From Bacillota bacterium (GTDB taxonomy: Bacteria; Bacillota; Clostridia; Christensenellales; CAG-138): a stretch of DNA of 5,078 bases. The stretch lies in assembly GCA_023458615.1 (NCBI GenBank), contig JAEWYV010000268.1, forward strand, positions 1 through 5,078, read 5' to 3'. The translations under genes and the position numbers were made by a program. Positions 1 through 5,078 of the stretch are shown one piece after another; within the stretch, counting starts at the first letter, position 1, and the number at the start of each line of letters is the position of its first letter. The notes beneath the pieces were generated by a model. The model was not told where the DNA came from. It did not search any database and was given only the letters and a program-made list of their open reading frames with translations.

Positions 1-71
1 TTAAGAAAGAGTTGGCGGTAAATAGCAACTTGCTCTTTGATTTGCGTTTTTTAAGAAAGAGTTGGCGGTAA
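1..71. repeat. Two copies of a 21-nt direct repeat, 50-nt period
   Basis: The 21 nt at 1-21 (TTAAGAAAGAGTTGGCGGTA plus A) recur exactly at 51-71, with 29 nt between them. The first copy begins on the first base of the window, so the repeat unit and array may extend leftwards. CTCTTT at 33-38 can pair with AAAGAG of either copy (6-11 or 56-61), giving two mutually exclusive weak hairpins. Repeat and spacer lengths are at the lower edge of CRISPR dimensions, but two copies and no cas gene do not support that call. The function is unknown. Confidence 0.6.
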
Positions 72-120
72 TAGGAAAATCTCGCAACCGATATCAGATG
101 AAAGTGTAATATGGGGTAGC

Positions 121-135
121 GTTGGTAGAACCAAC
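121..135 (+). other. GTTGG/CCAAC stem-loop in non-coding leader-like region
   Basis: GTTGG (121-125) pairs with CCAAC (131-135) across a 5-nt loop. A second CCAAC at 140-144 could replace the first. GCCAAC (139-144) is also complementary to GTTGGC inside the second repeat copy (61-66). These alternative pairings lie just before an intrinsic terminator and would fit a structured 3' end or attenuator. I do not recognise a named RNA family here. Confidence 0.3.
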
Positions 136-152
136 CTTGCCAACAGAGAAAT

Positions 153-172
153 CGCCGAAAGGCGCTTTTTTT
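153..172 (+). terminator. Intrinsic terminator closing the unit to the left
   Basis: CGCC (153-156) and GGCG (161-164) form a short GC stem closed by a GAAA tetraloop, followed by C and seven T residues (166-172). The stem is only 4 bp, but the GNRA loop and U-tract are typical of a Rho-independent terminator. It lies upstream of the promoter at 228-256, so it terminates transcription entering from the left rather than the molybdenum hydroxylase operon. Confidence 0.6.
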
Positions 173-215
173 GTGCCGCAACAGGCGGGTTTTTACGAAG
201 AAGATGCGATTACAT

Positions 216-226
216 GAGAATTTCTC
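216..226. promoter_or_regulatory. Perfect 11-bp palindrome next to the -35 region, possible operator
   Basis: GAGAA-T-TTCTC is a perfect inverted repeat ending two bases before the proposed -35 hexamer. A second dyad, TAGTACTA (259-266), covers the expected transcription start. Either could bind a regulator, but short palindromes also occur by chance and no cognate regulator is identified. Confidence 0.25.
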
Positions 227-227
227 C

Positions 228-256
228 TAGTCAGAAAGCAGAACAGATGTTATAAT
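228..256 (+). promoter_or_regulatory. Sigma-70-type promoter with extended -10, for the molybdenum hydroxylase operon
   Basis: TATAAT at 251-256 is a perfect -10 hexamer preceded by TG at 248-249 (TGTTATAAT, an extended -10). At 17 bp spacing, TAGTCA (228-233) matches TTGACA at four of six positions. The expected start is near 263. A short leader then leads to the ribosome binding site AGGCGG (270-275), seven bases before the ATG at 283. Confidence 0.75.
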
Positions 257-282
257 AGTAGTACTAACTAGGCGGTGAATCG

Positions 283-771
283 ATGGATCAAATCAATCTA
301 ATGCTCAATGGCGCGCAGATATCACTGGAGGCGGACAAAAACTGGACGCTTTTGTATGTATTACGCGAATTGTTGAATTTAACGGGAACCAAGTGCGGCT
401 GCTCCACGGGAGACTGCGGCGCTTGCAAGGTGATTTTGGACGGCGAGGCGAAGAACGCCTGCCTGATTAAGATCGGTTCGCTGGAAGGGCGGCGCGTTGA
501 GACGATAGAAGGGTTATACCACGGCAACGAGTTGCACCCCATTCAGCGCGCGTTTATCGACAGCGGCGCAATTCAGTGCGGCTTCTGCACGCCGGGCATG
601 ATCATTGCGGCAAAAGCACTGCTAGACCGCGTGCCAAACCCTACGGACGACGAAATCTGCGAGGCGCTGAGCAACAACCTCTGCCGCTGTACGGGATATG
701 TCAAAATCATAGAGGCGGTGCATATGGCCGCGCGGCTCATCCAGGAGCAGGGGAGCGTCCATGCCGGATAA
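283..771 (+). CDS. 2Fe-2S subunit of a xanthine dehydrogenase/aldehyde oxidoreductase-type molybdenum hydroxylase
   Basis: This 162-residue protein is the electron-transfer subunit that takes electrons from the molybdenum centre of its partner encoded immediately downstream. The N-terminal plant-ferredoxin-like domain binds one 2Fe-2S cluster through C40, C45, C48 (in [11 protein letters not shown]) and C60. The C-terminal helical domain binds the second through C99 and C102 (QCGFCTPGM) and C134 and C136 (NLCRCTGY). All eight ligands are present, and the length is normal for a separate small subunit (CoxS/XdhC/YagT type). An additional cysteine, C38, sits two residues before the first ligand. 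The ATG at 283 has an AGGCGG site at good spacing and follows a strong promoter. The last 11 nt overlap the next gene, which suggests translational coupling. The substrate cannot be told from this subunit. Confidence 0.95.
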   Translation: MDQINLMLNGAQISLEADKNWTLLYVLRELLNLTGTKCGCSTGDCGACKVILDGEAKNACLIKIGSLEGRRVETIEGLYHGNELHPIQRAFIDSGAIQCGFCTPGMIIAAKALLDRVPNPTDDEICEALSNNLCRCTGYVKIIEAVHMAARLIQEQGSVHAG

Positions 772-3055
772 CAAGCAAGAGAACTTAACATACATCGGCG
801 CGAATACGCCGATTGCGCAGGCCGCGCTGAAGGCGACGGGGCAGATGATGTATACGGCAGATCTCAAGCTGCCGCACATGTTGCACGCAAAGGTGCTCTT
901 CAGCCCGCGCCCGCATGCGCGCATCCGCTCCATCGACACCTCCCGCGCGGAGGCGCTGCCCGGGGTGCATGCCGTGATCAGTCATCTTAACACGCCAAAT
1001 CGTTATTATAATAGCTGCGGCGAGGTGCTCGACGACTATATGACCGAGCAGCTTTTTTCGCCCGTTGTTCGTTATGTGGGGGACAAGGTTGCCGCCGTTG
1101 CAGCGGACACAGAGAAGATTGCCGAGGCCGCGCTGAAGCTCATCGAGGTAGAATACGAGGATTTGCCCGCAAACTATGACCCCGAGCGTGCATTGGACGA
1201 GACGGCGACCGTCATCCACGACCACGGCGATTTGGAGCGCGGAAACCTGATTTTAACCGTTGCGCAGAGCAGCGGAGATGTTGACAGCGCAATGCAACAG
1301 GCGGACCATATCGTTTCCGGCGTGTATGAATGCCCTGCCATTCACCACGGCGCGATGGAGACACACGCCGCGCTTGCCGTCTATGATGCGGAAGGTATGT
1401 TGACGGTCTATACCCCATCGCAGGACACCTTTGCAAAGCGACGGAATCTTTCCCGTATCTTCGATTTGCCCATGAGCAAGGTTCGCGTCAGCGTGCCCGC
1501 TATCGGTGGCGCATTCGGCGGAAAGATCGATTTGATTACGGAACCGATTGCCGCTGCGCTGGCGATGAAAACCGGGCGACCCGTTCGGCTGGTCTATAAT
1601 CGTACAGAGGACATCTGCTCCACGCGCAATCGTCACGCAATGCGGCTTTATCTTAAAACCGGTGTCATGAACGACGGCACCATTGTTGCCGAGGATATGC
1701 GCGTCTATGTGAATGCGGGCGCTTACGCATCCGGCACAACCAGCGTCGTCTGGGCGATGTGCGGGCGGCTCTTTAAGGTGCATACCTGCCCGAATGTGCG
1801 GTTCGTCGGCTATCCCGTCATCACCAACACCACCATCGGCGGCCCTATGCGCGGCTTTGGCTCACCGCAGCTCTTTTTTGCCCAACAGCGGCAGATGAAC
1901 ACGATCGCGAAGCTGCTGAATATGGATATGCTGGAGTTACAGCGCAAAAACCTGACCAATCAGCAAGGCTTCGACCCGCGCAATCAAGTTCCGCACGGCA
2001 ACGCGCGCCCGATTGACTGCCTCAATCGCGCGGCAGAGTGCATCGGCTACGACGCGGCAAAGCTGGAACAGGAGCAAAGCCGGAGTGGGCGCTATCGCAT
2101 CGGCGTTGGTGTTGGCGTTGGCGCGCACGGAAACGGCATGTACGGCGTGAAACCCGATATCACGGGCTTGATACTCAAGATGAACTGCGACGGCACCTGC
2201 GTGCTGTTTACGCCCTCTAACGAGATGGGCAACTCCTCCGTCACGCTGCAAAAGCAGATGGTTGCGGAGACACTCGGCATGCCGCTGTCGGATATTGACT
2301 GCGTCGAGGCGGATACACGACTCACGCCGTATCAGCTTGGCGACTACTCCAGCCGCGGCACATTCGTCTCCGGCCACGGGGCGCTCAAGATTGCCTGCCA
2401 TATGCGCGATTTGATGGCGGAGGTTGCGGGGAGAATGCTGAACGCACCGGCGGACAAGCTCAATTTCTCCAATCGCACCGTTTCCGCGCCGGATGGAACA
2501 TCGGTTTCGCTGGAGCAGATTGTGCAATATGCGCGTGAGCACGACCAAAAGGAGCTGCTGTGTGCGGACTCGTTCGCGTCCCAGGCGGCTGTTATGTCCT
2601 ACGGCGCGCATATCGCGAAGGTTCGTGTCGATACCGAGACGGGCGAGGTAAAGATTCTTGCCTACGCTGCGGTACACGACGTTGGCAAGGCGATCAATCC
2701 GCTCTCCGTGACGGGACAGATTGAAGGCGCGCTTCAGATGGGATTTGGAAATGCGTTGAGCGAGGATATGGGCGTGGACGAGCGCACCGGAGCGGTCAAG
2801 AATCGCACGCTCAAGCGCTACCGCATGCTCTACGCGGGCGATATGCCGCGAGAGTTGCATGTTGAAGTGCTGGATTCCTTTGAACCCGCTGGCCCCTACG
2901 GCGCAAAGAGCATCGGCGAATGCTCCGTCGTGCCAACGCTATCCGCCGTCGGAAACGCGATAGCAAACGCGCTGGATGCGGAGATGAACAGTCTCCCGAT
3001 GACGAAGGAACGGGTTCTTGCCGCTTTACAGGAAACGACGAAACCGCAGGACTAA
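761..3055 (+). CDS. Molybdopterin-binding catalytic subunit, xanthine dehydrogenase family
   Basis: This 764-residue protein is the large subunit of a molybdenum hydroxylase, which hydroxylates a heterocycle or oxidises an aldehyde using water-derived oxygen and passes electrons to the 2Fe-2S subunit. Residues about 15-135 form the a/b hammerhead domain ([38 protein letters not shown]). The cofactor-binding region follows: GGAFGGK (249-255), PMRGFGSPQ (362-370), EMGNSSVT (488-495) and GAKSIGE (714-720). E720 corresponds to the catalytic base. Unusually, the expected Gln of EMGQG, which lies near the molybdenum oxo group in characterised members, is Asn491 here. The ATG at 761 has GGGGAG at 750-755. 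No FAD subunit or maturation factor gene follows before the terminator. Two-subunit enzymes of this kind (isoquinoline oxidoreductase-like) exist, so the substrate and electron acceptor remain open. The family call is sure; the specific enzyme is not. Confidence 0.93.
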   Translation: MPDNKQENLTYIGANTPIAQAALKATGQMMYTADLKLPHMLHAKVLFSPRPHARIRSIDTSRAEALPGVHAVISHLNTPNRYYNSCGEVLDDYMTEQLFSPVVRYVGDKVAAVAADTEKIAEAALKLIEVEYEDLPANYDPERALDETATVIHDHGDLERGNLILTVAQSSGDVDSAMQQADHIVSGVYECPAIHHGAMETHAALAVYDAEGMLTVYTPSQDTFAKRRNLSRIFDLPMSKVRVSVPAIGGAFGGKIDLITEPIAAALAMKTGRPVRLVYNRTEDICSTRNRHAMRLYLKTGVMNDGTIVAEDMRVYVNAGAYASGTTSVVWAMCGRLFKVHTCPNVRFVGYPVITNTTIGGPMRGFGSPQLFFAQQRQMNTIAKLLNMDMLELQRKNLTNQQGFDPRNQVPHGNARPIDCLNRAAECIGYDAAKLEQEQSRSGRYRIGVGVGVGAHGNGMYGVKPDITGLILKMNCDGTCVLFTPSNEMGNSSVTLQKQMVAETLGMPLSDIDCVEADTRLTPYQLGDYSSRGTFVSGHGALKIACHMRDLMAEVAGRMLNAPADKLNFSNRTVSAPDGTSVSLEQIVQYAREHDQKELLCADSFASQAAVMSYGAHIAKVRVDTETGEVKILAYAAVHDVGKAINPLSVTGQIEGALQMGFGNALSEDMGVDERTGAVKNRTLKRYRMLYAGDMPRELHVEVLDSFEPAGPYGAKSIGECSVVPTLSAVGNAIANALDAEMNSLPMTKERVLAALQETTKPQD

Positions 3056-3069
3056 AGATAGACAGAATA

Positions 3070-3111
3070 AAAAGCAATGGCGCATTCCAACTGGAATCAA
3101 CCATTGCTTTT
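3070..3111. terminator. Bidirectional intrinsic terminator between convergent operons
   Basis: AAAAGCAATGG (3070-3080) pairs perfectly with CCATTGCTTTT (3101-3111), and an inner hairpin ATTCC/GGAAT (3084-3088/3093-3097) stacks within it. On the plus strand the stem runs into seven T residues, ending the molybdenum hydroxylase operon 15 nt after its stop. On the minus strand the stem ends in TTTTT, so it can also terminate the hgcB-side transcript. Confidence 0.9.
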
Positions 3112-3160
3112 TTTGAACCGTTTTTATGAGAAGACAGAGTTTCTTATTTCAGCAAACTAT

Positions 3161-3176
3161 ATTCAGTCATCTGAAT
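3161..3176 (-). other. Small stem-loop directly after the hgcB stop codon
   Basis: ATTCAG (3161-3166) and CTGAAT (3171-3176) form a perfect 6-bp stem with a 4-nt loop immediately after the hgcB stop. No T-tract follows on the minus strand, so it is not itself a convincing terminator. It could protect the 3' end or be chance. The remaining sequence up to the bidirectional terminator shows nothing further. Confidence 0.3.
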
Positions 3177-3177
3177 G

Positions 3178-3441
3178 TTAGCCACAGGTTGGTTCGGTGC
3201 CCGTGAAGAAACCGATGATGATTGCCGCCGCACAGCCGACCCCCTGCTGCACGGAAATTGCAGAAAAGGCGCAGTTCTTTGCGCAAGCGCCGCATTCCAT
3301 GCAAGCATCGCGGTCGACGATGGATACAATCTTCCCGCTCTTTTGAAACACGCTATGCGGGCAAACCTCCATGCACATGCCGCACCCCGTACATTTCTCC
3401 GGATCGAGATGCAGGGTGACGACGTTTTTTAAATATTTCAT
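3178..3441 (-). CDS. hgcB: HgcB, two-[4Fe-4S] ferredoxin of mercury methylation
   Basis: This 87-residue protein is the ferredoxin partner of HgcA, thought to keep the HgcA corrinoid in the reduced Co(I) state. Two complete cluster motifs are visible: CTGCGMCMEVCP (C17, C20, C23, C27) and CMECGACAKNC (C47, C50, C53, C57). After these comes the family hallmark GVGCAAAII, whose C70 corresponds to the extra conserved cysteine of HgcB. Known HgcB proteins end in a vicinal Cys pair; this one ends TCG, with a single C86, and no reading frame past the stop restores a CC tail. The ATG overlaps the hgcA stop by 4 nt (ATGA), and AAGAGGTGG (3448-3456) lies six bases upstream. A generic ferredoxin is the alternative, but the gene order and the GVGC motif make HgcB much more likely. 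Confidence 0.9.
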   Translation of the reverse strand: MKYLKNVVTLHLDPEKCTGCGMCMEVCPHSVFQKSGKIVSIVDRDACMECGACAKNCAFSAISVQQGVGCAAAIIIGFFTGTEPTCG

Positions 3442-4637
3442 AGGATCCCACCTCTTATCAGCAGATATAAATCGCTTGCTAGCAGCAAAAGCAGTGCTGC
3501 GGCGGCTGAAAGCAACATGATTGGGACGGCGATTTTCATTTCACGATCTACACCGGAAAGAGAAGTATAGGTTGAACTACCGGTGAAATTCATGGTCAGG
3601 AACGCGGAGAGCGCGGGCAGAAGCAGAAGATACGCCGCTGATTTCAACCAACCGAGTACCGGATGTGCCGGCACGCCGTTGAGAAAAAGAAATGCGATTG
3701 CCCAGACGAGGCCAAGCAGCCCGCCCTTGAAGGAGAAGGCTCTGCCGGGAATCCATGGCAGCAGAATGGGAGCTATGACAGCACCGACCGATACGGCGCC
3801 CAAGATTCCATAAAAATCGATCCAGCCGAAGTGACCAAGACCCACAGCGTTGAGCACAAAGAATACGCCGAACGCGATAAACAGCGGCTGCGCCGCACCG
3901 ACCAATTCCATGGGCGTCAATATTGCTCGATTGCCTATGTTAAATTGCACCTTGCGCATTTCGTCCGTTACATGCTGACCGTTCTGGAGATAGGGCGGAA
4001 TGTCCTTTGCACGAATCGGCCCGTAAAGAACTCGAAAACCGCATCTTGCCCGCACCTCATGCGCGGCGACGCCGGTAGCGCCCAGTTGCGGCAAAATGAG
4101 TGTGCGGTGGGAAACCACGCTGCTAAGCCCGGTGATTTCCACACGGTGAACGACCTCATCTGTGCTAAACGTCCCCTTGCCTGCCGCGCACCAAACATTG
4201 ACGCCGTCGGTATCCAGCACCATGAGCCAGAGGTTCAGTCCACCCAGCTCCGCGCGGACACGATCGAACGTCATCTTATAGTTGGATGTGACTAGCACGG
4301 GGGAGGCGCTATCCGGCGAACCGACCGCATAGAGGCCGGGTTCCACCTTGTAGTCCATGCGTCCGATGGACCAGCGGCATTTCCAGGAACCAACAATATC
4401 GCCAAAGGAAAGTGTTGTTGCAATGCGCGGAACATCGCCAATCTCTGTTGCAACGCTGCCGATGATCCAATCTTCATTTGTGCGGGGTGTTTCCCGCAAC
4501 GCTTCAGGCGATGGATCGCTTGTGTCCGCCGCGGCACAGCAGGAGGAGGAAGGGGAAGACGGAGAGCTACCGCAGCAGCTTGAGGCTGCTTTACGCCCGG
4601 ATGCAACGCGGCTCCCTGAACAACAGGTGTTTGCCAT
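3438..4637 (-). CDS. hgcA: HgcA, membrane corrinoid methyltransferase of mercury methylation
   Basis: HgcA carries a corrinoid whose methyl group is passed to Hg(II), giving methylmercury; the methyl donor is thought to be a folate, and the native role is unknown. From the chosen start the protein has 399 residues. Residues about 69-245 are the CFeSP-like corrinoid domain, with MDYKVEPGLYAVGSP, SPVLVTSNYKMTFD and the diagnostic cap-helix motif NVWCAAGKGTF (147-157). C150 is the expected lower cobalt ligand. Five hydrophobic segments follow (about 248-267, 272-293, 304-320, 331-349, 369-392), as in known HgcA. Residues 1-60 are an unusual Ser/Cys-rich extension with CC pairs at 5-6, 21-22 and 33-34. 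The ATG at 4637 is preferred over the upstream ATG at 4706 because AGAGGA (4645-4650) precedes it by seven bases and the longer form would overlap the small upstream gene. Confidence 0.95.
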   Translation of the reverse strand: MANTCCSGSRVASGRKAASSCCGSSPSSPSSSCCAAADTSDPSPEALRETPRTNEDWIIGSVATEIGDVPRIATTLSFGDIVGSWKCRWSIGRMDYKVEPGLYAVGSPDSASPVLVTSNYKMTFDRVRAELGGLNLWLMVLDTDGVNVWCAAGKGTFSTDEVVHRVEITGLSSVVSHRTLILPQLGATGVAAHEVRARCGFRVLYGPIRAKDIPPYLQNGQHVTDEMRKVQFNIGNRAILTPMELVGAAQPLFIAFGVFFVLNAVGLGHFGWIDFYGILGAVSVGAVIAPILLPWIPGRAFSFKGGLLGLVWAIAFLFLNGVPAHPVLGWLKSAAYLLLLPALSAFLTMNFTGSSTYTSLSGVDREMKIAVPIMLLSAAAALLLLLASDLYLLIRGGIL

Positions 4638-4644
4638 AAATAAT

Positions 4645-4650
4645 TCCTCT
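4645..4650 (-). promoter_or_regulatory. Ribosome binding site that decides the hgcA start
   Basis: Read on the minus strand this is AGAGGA, seven bases before the ATG at 4637. It lies in the 26-nt gap between the small membrane-peptide gene and hgcA, and supports the shorter 399-residue HgcA. Confidence 0.8.
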
Positions 4651-4663
4651 CTGTGGTTGCTAC

Positions 4664-4807
4664 TTAACAGCAGATGGAGTAATCCCGAATTTTGTTTTCC
4701 TTGCATTCGAGATTACAGTATTCTTCCAGCGCGGAATCCGGCGCATCGGGAAAAACCAGCACGGAAGCGATGACGGCTAAGAGAAACATGATGATGAAGA
4801 TAAACAT
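4664..4807 (-). CDS. Small 47-residue membrane peptide with CxxxC and C-terminal Cys-Cys
   Basis: I do not recognise this gene. The reading frame starts at ATG 4807 and stops with TAA at 4664-4666. A near-perfect ribosome binding site, AAAGGAG (4814-4820), sits six bases before the ATG and overlaps the stop codon of the MarR gene. Residues 1-19 (MFIFIIMFLLAVIASVLVF) are one hydrophobic segment, either a membrane anchor or an uncleaved signal. The charged tail follows, with EEYCNLECK (C31 and C35) and the end YSICC (C46, C47). No ribosome-independent coding evidence exists, but the tight fit between MarR (11-nt gap) and hgcA (26-nt gap), the strong ribosome binding site and the patterned cysteines argue for a real gene. 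A role in binding or handing over a thiophilic metal such as Hg(II) to HgcA/HgcB is inference. The tail's side of the membrane cannot be decided from its charges. Confidence 0.8.
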   Translation of the reverse strand: MFIFIIMFLLAVIASVLVFPDAPDSALEEYCNLECKENKIRDYSICC

Positions 4808-4818
4808 ATCGTACTCCT

Positions 4819-5078
4819 TTATGTACAGCAGTTGCTCTCGGTGATTGCCTTGAGCAGTATTTGAAGGCTCTCGAGCACCTGCGCTCGATTTTCCGGCGGA
4901 ATCGCGGAATAGATTTTCGTGAAATAGGAGCCCATGCCGGACTCGATATCGGAAAACTGTTCCAAGCCCTCCGGTGTGAGTCGAATTCGGACATACCTTC
5001 GGTCGTTCGGATCCAGTTCGCGCTCGGCCATATTGCTATTGACCAGATTGTTGACGGTTCTGCTCATTGTACTGGTAT
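4819..5078 (-). CDS. MarR-family transcriptional regulator (N-terminal part outside window)
   Basis: The C-terminal 85 or so residues of a winged-helix regulator are visible; the reading frame stays open to the window edge, and the ATG at 5067 is internal. The segment TSTMSRTVNNLV is the DNA-recognition helix region of the MarR fold (compare the family pattern sTvSRxvxxLxxxG). It is followed by the wing signature DPNDRRYVRIRLTPEGLEQF and a helical dimerisation tail. The protein ends SNCCT, so a vicinal cysteine pair lies just before the C-terminus, which is unusual for MarR proteins and could be a metal or thiol sensor. As first gene of the visible operon, with its stop inside the ribosome binding site of the small peptide gene, it probably regulates its own operon, whose promoter lies beyond the window. 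The family is confident; effector and target are inference. Confidence 0.88.
   Translation of the reverse strand, partial: TSTMSRTVNNLVNSNMAERELDPNDRRYVRIRLTPEGLEQFSDIESGMGSYFTKIYSAIPPENRAQVLESLQILLKAITESNCCT

Noticed and set aside
1..71. CRISPR array
   Set aside because: Only two copies of a 21-nt unit are visible, with no cas gene and no third repeat at the 50-nt period; the left edge prevents a firm answer.
100..180. Molybdenum-cofactor or other known riboswitch upstream of the molybdenum hydroxylase
   Set aside because: I could not match a known consensus, and the operon promoter lies downstream of this structure, so it would not be in the operon's leader.
214..255. 13-codon frame (ATG at 214) before the 2Fe-2S gene
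   Set aside because: It overlaps the promoter hexamers, so it would not be on the operon transcript, and it has no good ribosome binding site.
2101..2122. GTTGGY short tandem repeats in the large subunit gene
   Set aside because: They encode GVGVGVG at a position where the family normally has a Gly-rich strand, so coding constraint explains them.
1937..2860. 307-residue minus-strand frame opposite the molybdenum subunit
   Set aside because: It lies wholly within a gene with clear family motifs and shows no recognisable domain; long antisense frames are expected in GC-rich coding sequence.
3663..4295. 210-residue plus-strand frame opposite hgcA
   Set aside because: It covers the conserved HgcA corrinoid domain on the other strand and has no recognisable motif.
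3438..4706. Longer 422-residue HgcA starting at ATG 4706
   Set aside because: It would overlap the small peptide gene in another frame and has no evident ribosome binding site, whereas the ATG at 4637 has AGAGGA at seven bases.

Overview
The window holds two convergent transcription units separated by a bidirectional terminator. The organism looks like an anaerobic bacterium, most probably a moderately GC-rich Firmicute (Clostridia or a relative). This rests on the AGGAGG-type ribosome binding sites, the TGn-TATAAT promoter, and a molybdenum hydroxylase next to HgcAB, a pair known almost only from anaerobes. Taxonomy is inference only; no marker gene is present.

Left part (1-282): no gene is visible. 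It has a 21-nt direct repeat (two copies, 50-nt period, the first at the window edge), several mutually complementary GTTGG/CCAAC elements, an intrinsic terminator at about 153-172 that closes whatever lies to the left, and then a strong promoter (extended -10 at 248-256) for the next operon.

Plus-strand operon (283-3055): a 2Fe-2S subunit and a molybdopterin-binding subunit of the xanthine dehydrogenase/aldehyde oxidoreductase family, overlapping by 11 nt. Promoter and terminator bracket just these two genes, so no FAD subunit is co-transcribed. The catalytic Glu is present, but the usual EMGQG signature reads EMGNS.

Minus-strand operon (from beyond 5078 down to 3178): a MarR-family regulator (cut by the right edge), a previously unlisted 47-residue membrane peptide, hgcA and hgcB. 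HgcA carries the diagnostic cap-helix motif NVWCAAGKGTF and five C-terminal membrane segments. HgcB is a two-[4Fe-4S] ferredoxin. HgcAB together convert Hg(II) to methylmercury; their native role is unknown.

The striking point is how vicinal cysteine pairs are distributed. HgcB lacks the C-terminal Cys-Cys expected of the family. Instead, HgcA has an N-terminal Ser/Cys-rich extension with three CC pairs, the small peptide ends in CC, and the MarR regulator has CC just before its end (NCCT). I infer, without proof, a thiol-based metal-handling module in which mercury sensing, delivery and methylation are encoded in one compact operon.
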